Source: Actinophytocola sp035634895 (GTDB lineage: Bacteria; Actinomycetota; Actinomycetes; Mycobacteriales; Pseudonocardiaceae). Taken from it: 64,000 bases of DNA. The notes below the pieces were generated by a model. The model worked only from the letters and a program-made list of their open reading frames with translations, ran no database searches and was not told where the DNA came from. The stretch spans positions 1 to 64,000 of the forward strand of contig NZ_DASQCC010000266.1 of the NCBI RefSeq assembly GCF_035634895.1. Direction: 5' to 3'. The number at the start of each line of letters is the position of its first letter. The first letter of the stretch is position 1. The position numbers and the translations under genes were made by a program. Shown here one piece after another: positions 31,153 to 39,348 of the stretch.

Positions 31153-32274
31153 GTGTACAAGCAGCTGTGTGGACGGCGCCTGTGGCTGACCATGGCCTTC
31201 GTCGGGCTGTGCATCGCGGGCATCGTGGTCGGGGACGCCGCCGGTCACGTCGGTGGTGCGCGGCTCGCCCTCGAGATCGCCGTGGGCGTGGTCGGGCTCG
31301 CGCTGTTCCCCTTGCTGTTCCGCCGGCCGGTGCGGGTCGGGCTGTTGCTCGTCGCGCTCGCCGCGCTGTCCGGGAGCGGGACGCCGCTGGCCAACATCGC
31401 CGTCATCCATGCCGCGCGGCTCCGGCCCCTGCGGGTCTCCGTCGGCCTCGCGCTCACCGGGATCGGCGCGCACGCCGTGCGCTGGGCGTGGGCCCCGACC
31501 AGCGGCCTTTCCTACGGCTGGTACCTCACCCTGGTGATCGTCCTGCACGCGGGGCTCGTCGGGTGGGGCGCACTCGCGGCGGCGCGGGCCGCGGTGATCA
31601 CCTCCCTGCGGGAACGTGCCGAGCGGGCCGAGGCCGAGCAGGGCCGGCGCGTCGCCGAGGCGCGGGCGGCGGAGCGGGCGACCATCGCGCGGGAGATGCA
31701 CGACGTGCTCGCGCACCGGCTGTCGCTGCTCGCCACGTACGCCGGCGCCATCGAGTACCGACCCGACCAGCCGCCCGAGCGGCTGTCACAGGCCGCCGGG
31801 GTGATCCGGGCGACCACGCACGAGGCGCTGAACGAGCTGCGCGACGTGATCACCCTGCTGCGCGACGACCCGGCCGACGACCTCGCCCGTCCGGTCCCCG
31901 CGCTGTCCGACCTGCCGTCGCTGGTCGAGGAGTCGCGGGCGATCGGCACGCCGGTAGACCTGCGGGACTCGGTCGGCGGCGTGGAGGTGCCGGGCACGAC
32001 CGGGCGGACGGCGTACCGGATCGTGCAGGAGGCCCTCACGAACGCACGCAAGCACGCGCCGGGACAGCCGGTGCGGATCGCGCTGGACGGCACGCCGGGG
32101 GCCGCGCTGACGATCGACGTGTCGAACCCGCTCGGCGGCGGGTCGGCGATCCCCGGTTCTGGCACGGGGCTGGTCGGGCTGACCGAGCGGGTGCGGCTGG
32201 CGGGCGGGGAGCTCGACCACCGGGCGACCGCGACCGAGTTCTGTCTGTCGGCGTCGCTACCGTGGCCCGCATGA
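31153..32274 (+). CDS. Sensor histidine kinase (HisKA_3, NarL-type)
   Basis: The 373-aa protein starts at GTG 31153 (MYKQLCGRRLWLTM). It has about five transmembrane helices in the first 150 residues and no obvious extracellular domain, then a coiled coil (SLRERAERAEAEQGRRVAEA), the H-box ERATIAREMHDVLAHRLSLL with the phosphoacceptor His, and a HATPase_c domain (VQEALTNARKHAPG, GSGTGLVGLTERVRLAGGEL). It is an intramembrane-sensing kinase pairing with the response regulator whose start overlaps by 4 bp. Confidence 0.92.
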   Translation: MYKQLCGRRLWLTMAFVGLCIAGIVVGDAAGHVGGARLALEIAVGVVGLALFPLLFRRPVRVGLLLVALAALSGSGTPLANIAVIHAARLRPLRVSVGLALTGIGAHAVRWAWAPTSGLSYGWYLTLVIVLHAGLVGWGALAAARAAVITSLRERAERAEAEQGRRVAEARAAERATIAREMHDVLAHRLSLLATYAGAIEYRPDQPPERLSQAAGVIRATTHEALNELRDVITLLRDDPADDLARPVPALSDLPSLVEESRAIGTPVDLRDSVGGVEVPGTTGRTAYRIVQEALTNARKHAPGQPVRIALDGTPGAALTIDVSNPLGGGSAIPGSGTGLVGLTERVRLAGGELDHRATATEFCLSASLPWPA

Positions 32275-32945
32275 GCGAGGTCGCGAGCGGGTCACCGGTA
32301 CCGATCAGGGTGCTGGTGGTCGACGACGACGCGCTCGTGCGGTCCGGCCTCACGATGATGCTCGACGGCGCCGACGGGCTGCGCGTCGTCGGCGAGGCCG
32401 GTGACGGTGAGCAGGTGCCGGCCGCGCTCGACGCCCACCCGACGGACGTCGTGCTGATGGACATCCGCATGCCACGGGTGAACGGCATCGTCGCGACGGC
32501 ACGGGCTCGCGCGCGGTCGAACCCGCCCGAGGTGATCGTCCTGACGACGTTCGACTCGGACGAGAACGTCCTGCGTGCGCTGCGGGCGGGGGCGAGCGGG
32601 TTCCTGCTGAAGGACGCCCCGCCCGCCGAGATCGCCTCGGCCATTCGCCGGGTGGCGGCCGGCGACCCCATCCTGTCGCCGCGGATCACCCGCCGCCTGA
32701 TGGACCGCGCGGCGACGGAGGCTGGCGCGTACTCGAAGGCCCGCACGACTCTCGCGACCCTGTCGGCCCGTGAGCACGACGTCGCGGTCGCCGTCGGCCA
32801 GGGCCGGACCAACGCGGAGATAGCCGCACAGCTACACGTGAGCGTCGCGACGGTGAAAGCCCACATCACCAAGGTCCTGACCAAGCTGGACGTGGGCAAC
32901 CGCACCCAGATCGCCCTACTGGTCCACGACGCCGGCCTGGCCTAA
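32271..32945 (+). CDS. NarL/LuxR-type response regulator
   Basis: The 224-aa protein has a receiver domain (VLVVDDDALVRSGL, phospho-acceptor Asp 64 in DVVLMDIRMPRVNG, TTFD, LKDAPP) and a C-terminal LuxR HTH (LSAREHDVAVAVGQGRTNAE, IAAQLHVSVATVKAHITKVL). It starts at ATG 32271, overlapping the kinase stop. The pair is a typical actinomycete two-component system of unknown signal; targets may include the divergent yceI gene. Confidence 0.93.
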   Translation: MSEVASGSPVPIRVLVVDDDALVRSGLTMMLDGADGLRVVGEAGDGEQVPAALDAHPTDVVLMDIRMPRVNGIVATARARARSNPPEVIVLTTFDSDENVLRALRAGASGFLLKDAPPAEIASAIRRVAAGDPILSPRITRRLMDRAATEAGAYSKARTTLATLSAREHDVAVAVGQGRTNAEIAAQLHVSVATVKAHITKVLTKLDVGNRTQIALLVHDAGLA

Positions 32946-32948
32946 CCG

Positions 32949-33115
32949 CGAGTCTCGCGTTCAAACACACCGAGTCCCGCGTTCAGACACAACGAGTTGC
33001 GGTTTCATGCACACGGCCCGGACCAAGACCCGCACGAAACCGCAACTCGGTATGCGCCAACGCGGGACTCGCTAGGTTTCAACGCGGGACTCGCTAGGTT
33101 TGAACGCGGGACTCG
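32949..33115. repeat. Array 1 of 22-bp units in head-to-head arrangement
   Basis: Three 22-bp units read in the plus direction (32949-32970, 32971-32992, 32993-33014, core CGAGTCCCGCGTTCA or the variant CGAGTTGCGGTTTCA), then a 13-bp centre, then four units in the reverse complement (33028-33049, 33050-33071, 33072-33093, 33094-33115, core AACGCGGGACTCG). The third forward and first reverse units share the variant core, so the array is a long imperfect palindrome. A second copy occurs at 57574-57728. It lies between the response regulator and HdeD genes. Confidence 0.9.
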
Positions 33116-33193
33116 CGGGGGGTGGGGTACTCGGACGGCGGAACCTCTGGGTATCGCATTGCCTGGGGGGCGTTGGGGGTTGAAGATTCGTTC

Positions 33194-33754
33194 ATGTTGG
33201 AACTTCTGTCGCGTCGCTGGCACATGGTGGTCCTGCGCGGGGTCGTGGCCGTTCTCTTCGGCGTGGTCGCGATCGCGTGGCCGGGGATCACCGTGTTGTC
33301 GCTTGCCCTGTTGTTCGGGGCCTACACGCTTCTCGACGGGATCTCCGCCCTGACCATGGGGTTCGGTCATGGCACCAGGTCCGACCGGATGTACATGGTC
33401 CTGCTGGGAGTGCTCGGCGTCGCCGCCGGGCTGATCTCCCTCATCTGGCCGCAGATCACGGTCATCGTGCTGTTGGTGATCATCGCGGTGTGGGCGATCG
33501 TCGCCGGTGTCACCCAGATCGCGGCGGCCATCCGGTTGCGGAAGGTCATTCGCAACGAGTGGTTCCTCGCGCTCACCGGGGCCGTCGCGCTGGTGCTCGG
33601 GGTCCTACTCATCGTCCAGCCGGCCGAAGGGGCGATCGCGCTCGTCGTCGCGATCGCCACCTTCGCACTGGCCTGGGGACTCGTGCTGATCGTGCTCGGA
33701 CTGCGCCTTCGCACGATCGCGAACCGGACCGCTAGCGCAGGCCGGCCCGCCTAG
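33194..33754 (+). CDS. HdeD-family membrane protein
   Basis: The 186-aa protein starts at ATG 33194. It has six transmembrane segments in three pairs: VVLRGVVAVLFGVVAIAWPG, VLSLALLFGAYTLLDGISAL, YMVLLGVLGVAAGLISLIWP, VIVLLVIIAVWAIVAGVTQI, FLALTGAVALVLGVLLIVQP and AIALVVAIATFALAWGLVLI. Each odd helix ends with a WPG/WPQ/QPA turn, the HdeD (DUF308) repeat. HdeD is linked to acid resistance in E. coli; the actinobacterial role is unknown. Its 3' end overlaps the convergent GDPD gene by 23 bp. Confidence 0.9.
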   Translation: MLELLSRRWHMVVLRGVVAVLFGVVAIAWPGITVLSLALLFGAYTLLDGISALTMGFGHGTRSDRMYMVLLGVLGVAAGLISLIWPQITVIVLLVIIAVWAIVAGVTQIAAAIRLRKVIRNEWFLALTGAVALVLGVLLIVQPAEGAIALVVAIATFALAWGLVLIVLGLRLRTIANRTASAGRPA

Positions 33755-35756
33755 CCACCGTCACGAGCAGCTCCGGGTCGTCGGAGATCAACCCGTCGAC
33801 GCCGAGTGCGATCACCCGGTCCATGGTCGCCTCGTCGTCGACGGTGTAGGGCACCACCTTCAGGCCGTAGCGCTCCCGCAGCACGGGCACCGTCGGGCCG
33901 AAGTAGTACGACGGGTCCGTCCGCAGGTACCAGTCCGGGCTGACGAAAGCCGTCTGCGCCGGGTCGTGGACCTGCCAGTTCGCCGACACCGTCGACGCGC
34001 CGGCCGCCCTGACCAGCCTGCCCAGGTCCTCGTACCGCCACCAGTCGAGCCCACCGGTCCACGGGCTCCGCACCGACGGGTCGCCATAGGCGGCCTGGAG
34101 CGAGCACTCGTCGGCCAACGTCCGGCACTCGGCCGGCCCGTACTGCCACACCAGCGCCACCGTCGAGAGCCGCTGGTCGAGCCGGCGTGCGTACCGGATG
34201 GTCCGCCAGTCGAACGACTGGATCGTCACGCGCTTCTCCCAGCCACGCAGCGCCCGCACGAGCTTCTGTGTGAACGTCCGGTAGTCCACGGTGTCCCGGA
34301 CCAGCGGGCTGATCTTCGTCTCGATGTTCAGCCGGATGTCCGGCCGTGTCGAGGCGACACCGAGCACCTCGGTGAGCGTCGGGATGTGCTCGCCCGGCAC
34401 CGCGACCTGGTTCGGGAACTCCGGCAGCGTCCTGGCGCCGCAGTCGATCGTGCGCAGCTGGGCGAGCGTCAGGTCGTGGATCAGCTTGCCCACATAGGGA
34501 AACTCCGGATCACCCGGGGAAACCGGTGCGGTGTCGACACAGTGCGCGCCGTTGACCGCACGGTCGTGGCTGACCACCAGCACGCCGTCGGCCGTCACCC
34601 CGGTGTCCAGCTCCAGAGTGGACACGTCCGGCATGCCCACCGCGTTGCGGAACGCGGCGAGCGTGTTCTCCGGCCGCACGGCGCGACCACCGCGGTGTGC
34701 CTGGATGTCGAAGGGCGACGCGTAGGCACGCGGCAGCTCGAAGTGGTTCTCCGCCGCCACCTGCCGCACCCGGTCCGGGTAGTCGGAGATGATCCCGTCG
34801 ACGCCGTCGGCCACGAGCTTGCGCATGGTCGGCAGGTCGTCGACCGTCCACGGCACGACCTTGACGCCGTTCCTGTGCGCGTGCCGCACCAGCTCCGCTG
34901 TCACGTACGGGCGGTAGTCCGGGTCGGTGACCTTCCCGTTCTGCGGGGACCCGTGCACCGGCGAGAAGGTGGTCGCGCCGAACGACCTGATGGCCGCGAT
35001 CGGGTCGCCGCCGAAGTCGTCGATGTCCAGGCCGCCGAGCCACGGCGACCTGCCGGGCTGCCCGGTCTGCAGGAAGTCGATGTTCGTGAGCGCCACCAGG
35101 GGCAGCCGCGGCTCGACCTGCCGCATCCTGATCAGCGAGCCCCAGTCGAAGCTCTGGACGGTCACCCGCCTCAGGAACCCGGCCCTGCGGATCTCCTCGG
35201 CCGCGACCTGCACGAACTGCTCACGCGGCGCGGTCTCGTTCGGCGCGCCTGCCTCGACCTTGGTCTCGACGTTCAGCTTCACGTCGTCCGCGTGATAGCG
35301 CTTGACCAGCGCGAACACCTCGCTCAGCAGCGGCATCCGCGAGCCGGGCGTGAGGACCTGGCCGGGGAAGTCGGCCTGGCGCCTGCTGCCGCAGTCGAGG
35401 GTGCGGACCTGGGCCAGGGTGAGGTCCTTGACGTACTTGCCGACGTACGGGAACTGGGGGTCGCCCGGGGTGACGGGCGCGGTGTCGAGGCACTTGCCGC
35501 CGGCCACCCGCCGGTCGTGCGTGACGACGGCCTGGCCGTCCCTGGTGATCTGGATGTCGAGCTCGAGCGTGGAGACGCCGAGGCGCAGGCCGTTCCCGAA
35601 CGAGCTGAGCGTGCTCTCGGCACGGTGGCCGAGGCCGCCGCGGTGTGCCTGGATGTCGAACACGCGGGCACCGACGTGGCCGCGGTCGGCGGCCGCGACG
35701 GCGGTGCCGCCGAACAGGAGCAGGCCGGCGAGTGCGCCGGTCACAAGCCTTCTCAT
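33732..35756 (-). CDS. Secreted tandem glycerophosphodiester phosphodiesterase
   Basis: The 674-aa protein starts at ATG 35756 with a signal peptide (MRRLVTGALAGLLLFGGTAVAAA). It holds two complete GDPD domains in tandem, about residues 30-340 and 345-674. Each has FDIQAHRGG, a Glu in the strand after (AESTLSSF / PENTLAAF), VSTLELD, THDR/SHDR and INETK-type (LNVETK / LNIETK) residues, and ends with VVPWTVDD / VVPYTVDD. Single-domain GDPDs are about 300-350 aa; the tandem protein is double. They hydrolyse glycerophosphodiesters from lipids or teichoic acids outside the cell. Confidence 0.9.
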   Translation of the reverse strand: MRRLVTGALAGLLLFGGTAVAAADRGHVGARVFDIQAHRGGLGHRAESTLSSFGNGLRLGVSTLELDIQITRDGQAVVTHDRRVAGGKCLDTAPVTPGDPQFPYVGKYVKDLTLAQVRTLDCGSRRQADFPGQVLTPGSRMPLLSEVFALVKRYHADDVKLNVETKVEAGAPNETAPREQFVQVAAEEIRRAGFLRRVTVQSFDWGSLIRMRQVEPRLPLVALTNIDFLQTGQPGRSPWLGGLDIDDFGGDPIAAIRSFGATTFSPVHGSPQNGKVTDPDYRPYVTAELVRHAHRNGVKVVPWTVDDLPTMRKLVADGVDGIISDYPDRVRQVAAENHFELPRAYASPFDIQAHRGGRAVRPENTLAAFRNAVGMPDVSTLELDTGVTADGVLVVSHDRAVNGAHCVDTAPVSPGDPEFPYVGKLIHDLTLAQLRTIDCGARTLPEFPNQVAVPGEHIPTLTEVLGVASTRPDIRLNIETKISPLVRDTVDYRTFTQKLVRALRGWEKRVTIQSFDWRTIRYARRLDQRLSTVALVWQYGPAECRTLADECSLQAAYGDPSVRSPWTGGLDWWRYEDLGRLVRAAGASTVSANWQVHDPAQTAFVSPDWYLRTDPSYYFGPTVPVLRERYGLKVVPYTVDDEATMDRVIALGVDGLISDDPELLVTVARRAGLR

Positions 35757-35851
35757 GAGCGCAATCGTTGGCGCCCCCGCGGGCGGGCCGGCGTGTGTGA
35801 GATTGACCAGGGGTGAACACCTGGTGTACGGCGAGGGCTTATGTTGGACGG

Positions 35852-36628
35852 ATGCAGTACCGCCGTTACGTCGCCCTCGGTGACAGCTGCGCCGAGGGCC
35901 TGGACGATCCGTACCCGGACGGCAGCTCCTACCGGGGCTGGACCGACCTGACCGCCGCCGCGCTCGCGGCGGCGGATCCGTCACTGCAGTACGCGAACCT
36001 CGCCGTACGTGGCCGCCGGCTCGACCAGATCCTCGCCGAGCAGGTGCCGCTCGCGGTCGCGCAGCGCCCGGACCTGGTGACGTTGTTCGGCGGCGGCAAC
36101 GACCTGCTGCAGTACCGGTCCGCCTCGACGGCCCGGTCGCTGGACGCGACGGTCGCCGCGCTCGCGGAGGTCGCGCGCACGGTGGTGCTGTTCACGCTGC
36201 CCAACATCGCCCGCCTGCCGGGCCTGCACCGGCTCCGGCCGCGGGTCGAGGAGTTCAACGACCTGGTCGCGGCGACCGCGGCCCGCTACGACGCGGTGCT
36301 GATCGACGTCCGTGAGGACCCCTACTGCGACGACGAGCGCCTGTACGGCCCGGACCGGCTGCACCTCGGCGCGGTCGGTCACCAGCGGGTCGCGGGGCAC
36401 CTGCTCGACGCGCTGGGCGCGCCGGCGAACCCCGACTGGCTGGCCGTACTCCCGCCGCCGACGAGCGACCCGTTGTGGCGCAAGGCATCCCGCCAGTGGG
36501 CGTGGCTGCGCCATCACGTGTACCCGGCCGTGCACGGGACCGTGCGCAACAAGCTGATCGGGCGCGAGCCCGGGGACGGCTTCCTGCCGAAGCGCCCCCA
36601 CCTCGCCCCGGTCGCCGACCTGCCGTGA
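35852..36628 (+). CDS. SGNH/GDSL hydrolase
   Basis: The 258-aa protein starts at ATG 35852. SGNH blocks: I YVALGDSCAEGL with the nucleophile Ser, II LAVRGRRLDQI (Gly), III LFGGGNDLLQ (Asn), V DRLHLGAVGHQRVA (Asp, His). It lacks a signal peptide and is probably cytosolic. Its C-terminus is basic (KASRQWAWLRHHVYPAVHG). Members act on esters of lipids or carbohydrates. It is divergent from the GDPD gene; a second SGNH gene lies at 38563. Confidence 0.9.
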   Translation: MQYRRYVALGDSCAEGLDDPYPDGSSYRGWTDLTAAALAAADPSLQYANLAVRGRRLDQILAEQVPLAVAQRPDLVTLFGGGNDLLQYRSASTARSLDATVAALAEVARTVVLFTLPNIARLPGLHRLRPRVEEFNDLVAATAARYDAVLIDVREDPYCDDERLYGPDRLHLGAVGHQRVAGHLLDALGAPANPDWLAVLPPPTSDPLWRKASRQWAWLRHHVYPAVHGTVRNKLIGREPGDGFLPKRPHLAPVADLP

Positions 36629-36629
36629 A

Positions 36630-36661
36630 GGACCCCCTGCTGACGTAGGGACAAGGGGTCC
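36630..36661 (+). terminator. Hairpin terminator
   Basis: GGACCCC (36630-36636) pairs with GGGGTCC (36655-36661) around an 18-nt loop, starting two bases after the SGNH stop codon. Convergent to the serine hydrolase gene that ends at 36680. Confidence 0.6.
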
Positions 36662-36679
36662 CGCACGGCATGGGACCGG

Positions 36680-37711
36680 TCAGCCGCCGTTGGTGACGCG
36701 GATCGCCGGGGCCGGGTACTTCCTGCCCGCGGCCTTCGCCTGCGGTGCCGCCGCGGCGGCGTCGACCACGTCCACCAGCGTGCGGCCGATCGCCTGGCGT
36801 GCCTTGACCGCCGGGTGGGTCGCGCCGAAGTCGACGTTGGTGACCTCGGCGTCACCGGCGTACGGCCCGCTCGCGAACAGCGAGTAGATCGCGCCGGGGG
36901 TGCCGTCGGGCGCGAACACGATGCCGGCCTCGTTGCGGCCGCCGTCGTCGAACCAGCCGGCCTTCGTCGCGACGCGCAGGCGCTCCTCGGTCCGCAGGTC
37001 GAGGCGGATGCCGTCGGTGAACGCGGACGTCGAACGGATGACGTTGAGCAGGTAGTCCGTCGAGGACGGTGACAGCAGCTCGCCCGCGACCAGCTTGGAC
37101 AGCAGCGTGTGCGTCTCCCGCGGCGTGGTCACCCCGAGGAAGAACCGGTTGGGGTTCGAGACCGGTACGACCTGCGTGACGACGAAGCCCTTGTTGCGCA
37201 GGATCTCGTTGAGCTCCAGTGCCGGGCAGACCAGCCCGCACAGGCGGACGGCGGTGTTGTCGGACAGGGTCAGCAGGTTGGCCATGACGTTCCCGAGCGT
37301 GAGCGAGCTCGGGTAGGCGCGGTCGAGCGCGAAGATCCCGTCGATGTCCTGGATGACGATGCTCGCGGTGAGGTCGACCCGCTGGTCGAGCGTCAGGAGC
37401 CCGCGGTCGATCTTGTCCAGCACCGCGGTGGCGACCCCCAGCTTGTTGACGCTGTACGCCTCGACGGTGTCGTCCGCCCCCACCTCGACGGCGGTGGCAC
37501 CACCGACGGTGACGAGCGACGACCAGACCCCCTGCGCCTCGGCGACCTCGCGCCCGTACACCCTGGCGACCCGGCGAACCGGGTCCTGAGTCGCGTGCTC
37601 GGCGGCCCGTGCAGACTGTGCCGCACTGGCTTGTGCGGTGCCGACGCCGACCGCGGCGGTCGCGGCGGCGACGGTACCCAGGCCGAGCGCGAACCTACGG
37701 TTGATTTTCAC
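36680..37711 (-). CDS. Secreted class A beta-lactamase-like serine hydrolase
   Basis: The 343-aa protein begins MKINRRFALGLGTVAAATAA, a twin-arginine-like or Sec signal with ASA cleavage. Catalytic motifs: SVNK (SxxK, Ser 87 and Lys 90 in VEAYSVNKLG), LSDNTAV (SDN), and TKAGWFDD in the KTG position (KAG). These place it in the class A beta-lactamase/DD-peptidase superfamily. The class A Glu166 region is not clear, so real lactamase activity cannot be claimed; it may be a penicillin-binding-type enzyme of the cell wall. Confidence 0.87.
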   Translation of the reverse strand: MKINRRFALGLGTVAAATAAVGVGTAQASAAQSARAAEHATQDPVRRVARVYGREVAEAQGVWSSLVTVGGATAVEVGADDTVEAYSVNKLGVATAVLDKIDRGLLTLDQRVDLTASIVIQDIDGIFALDRAYPSSLTLGNVMANLLTLSDNTAVRLCGLVCPALELNEILRNKGFVVTQVVPVSNPNRFFLGVTTPRETHTLLSKLVAGELLSPSSTDYLLNVIRSTSAFTDGIRLDLRTEERLRVATKAGWFDDGGRNEAGIVFAPDGTPGAIYSLFASGPYAGDAEVTNVDFGATHPAVKARQAIGRTLVDVVDAAAAAPQAKAAGRKYPAPAIRVTNGG

Positions 37712-37734
37712 GCGGACACGCTACCGTGTCGACC

Positions 37735-38496
37735 ATGGACGCCCTGCGTGCCGACTGCGCGAACTGCTTCGGTTTGTGCTGTGTCGCATCCGCGTTCACG
37801 CGGTCCGCGGACTTCGCACTGGACAAACCAGCTGGAATGCAATGTCCCAACCTCCTCGAGGACTTCCGGTGTGGTGTGCATGGAGTTCTACGAACCAAAG
37901 GCTTCGCGGGTTGCTCGGTGTTCGACTGTCTCGGCGCGGGCCAGAAGGTCGCGCAGGTGACCTATCACGGCCGCAGCTGGCGGGACGCGCCGGAGACGGC
38001 GACGGCGATGTTCTCCGTGTACAACGTGATGCGCCAGCTGCACGAGATTCTCTGGTATCTGGAAGAAGCGTCCGCGACCGAGCTGTTCGCCGAGGTCGAG
38101 AAGCTGACCGAGGCGGCGGCGGAAATCATCGTCGACGTGGACGTCGACGCGCTGCGGGACCGGGTGCGGCCGGTGCTCACGCGGTTCAGCGAGGAGCGGC
38201 GCGCGGGCATTGCCGGTAGGCAGGACCGCCGCGGCGCGGACCTCATCGGCGCGAAGCTCCGCAAGGCCGCGCTGCGGGGCGCCGACCTGAGGGGCGCGTA
38301 CCTGCTCGGCGCCGATCTGCGGGAGGCCGACCTCCGCCGCGCGGACCTGCTCGGCGCGGACCTCCGCAACGCCGACATCCGGGGCGCGGACCTGCGCGAC
38401 GCCCTGTTCCTGACACAGTTTCAGCTCAACGCCGCGCGGGGCGACACGACAACGGGGTTCCCGGACGCGCTCACCCGTCCGGCGCACTGGGAATGA
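37735..38496 (+). CDS. Pentapeptide-repeat protein with N-terminal Cys cluster
   Basis: The 253-aa protein starts at ATG 37735. TACCGT at 37722-37727 is a good -10 and transcription would start at about the ATG, so the message is probably leaderless. The first 55 residues carry CANCFGLCC and later CPNLLEDFRCGVHG and CSVFDC, like the YkgJ-type metal-binding cluster. A helical middle follows, then about 12 pentapeptide units (GADLIGAKLRKAALRGADLR and onward), a right-handed beta-helix. Pentapeptide proteins can mimic DNA; combining this with a Cys cluster is unusual. Confidence 0.85.
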   Translation: MDALRADCANCFGLCCVASAFTRSADFALDKPAGMQCPNLLEDFRCGVHGVLRTKGFAGCSVFDCLGAGQKVAQVTYHGRSWRDAPETATAMFSVYNVMRQLHEILWYLEEASATELFAEVEKLTEAAAEIIVDVDVDALRDRVRPVLTRFSEERRAGIAGRQDRRGADLIGAKLRKAALRGADLRGAYLLGADLREADLRRADLLGADLRNADIRGADLRDALFLTQFQLNAARGDTTTGFPDALTRPAHWE

Positions 38497-38562
38497 AGGT
38501 TCCCCAAGTGGATACCGGGTGCTCACCGCGTTCTAAACCGCTGTGCGAAGTGTGCGCGGAAC

Positions 38563-39333
38563 ATGCCAGCTGTGCTGGTACATGTGGCGCCCACGGGGCT
38601 GGTACTCGCCGTTCTCGGCGATTCTGTCGGGGTCGGCATCGGAGATCCCGCACTTGGCGGGGGGTGGCGTGGCTTCGGTCCACTGCTGGCGGAGGCGCTC
38701 GGCGGCGCCCGGCTCACCAACCTCGCCGTCAGTGGTTCGAGAGTCGGTGGCGTGCTGGAGACGCAGCTGCCCGCGGCTCTCGCGGCGCGGCCGGACGTGA
38801 CCGTCATCGTGGTGGGGATGAACGACACCATGCGGTCGGACTTCGACCCCACCCGGCTGCACGCCGATCTCGACCACGTGGTGGGGGCGCTGGTGGCCGT
38901 CGGGTCCACTGTGATCACCGCCAAATACCATGACCACCACCGGGTCTTCCGGCTCCCCGGGCCGATCAGGCGGGCGCTGGCCAGCCGGATCGGCGCGCTC
39001 AACGGGATTCTGGACCTCATCGGCGAGAAGCACGGCATCGGCGTGCTCGATCTCGGTGCGGTGCCGGGGATCTACGACACCAGGGCATGGGCCGTCGACC
39101 GCCTGCACCCGTCCGAGCTGGGGCACCGGCTGCTCGCGCGGGCGATCGCGGAACAGCTCGTCGCCAGGGGCCGGACCGTCCACAAGGAAGTGTCGCTCCA
39201 GTGCGCGGGCGGGCGGAACCCGGGCCGGCTCGCACGGTGGGGCTGGCTCGTCTTCAAAGGACTGCCCTGGCTCGTGCGCCGCGGCCGGGACCTCGTCCCC
39301 TACGCCATCTCCACCTTCGTCAGACGCGCGTAG
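38563..39333 (+). CDS. SGNH/GDSL hydrolase (second copy)
   Basis: The 256-aa protein has SGNH blocks LAVLGDSVGVGIGDPALGG (nucleophile Ser), NLAVSGSRVGG, IVVGMNDTMRSD (Asn) and DRLHPSELGHRLLARA (Asp, His). The C-terminal 55 residues are basic and hydrophobic (LARWGWLVFKGLPWLVRRGR) and may be a membrane-associating tail. It is more like the actinobacterial lipase/acyl-esterase subgroup than the 35852 copy. ATG 38563 is used; CDS starts 66 bp after the pentapeptide gene. Confidence 0.87.
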   Translation: MPAVLVHVAPTGLVLAVLGDSVGVGIGDPALGGGWRGFGPLLAEALGGARLTNLAVSGSRVGGVLETQLPAALAARPDVTVIVVGMNDTMRSDFDPTRLHADLDHVVGALVAVGSTVITAKYHDHHRVFRLPGPIRRALASRIGALNGILDLIGEKHGIGVLDLGAVPGIYDTRAWAVDRLHPSELGHRLLARAIAEQLVARGRTVHKEVSLQCAGGRNPGRLARWGWLVFKGLPWLVRRGRDLVPYAISTFVRRA

Positions 39334-39348
39334 CGTCCGCCGCGCCAC

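Noticed and set aside
32949..33115. CRISPR array because of regularly spaced repeats
   Set aside because: The 22-bp units are contiguous with no unique spacers, are inverted in the second half, and no cas gene is in the window.
36680..37711. Calling this a true beta-lactamase resistance gene
   Set aside because: SxxK, SDN and a KAG variant are present but the class A general-base Glu region is not convincing, so only superfamily membership is claimed.
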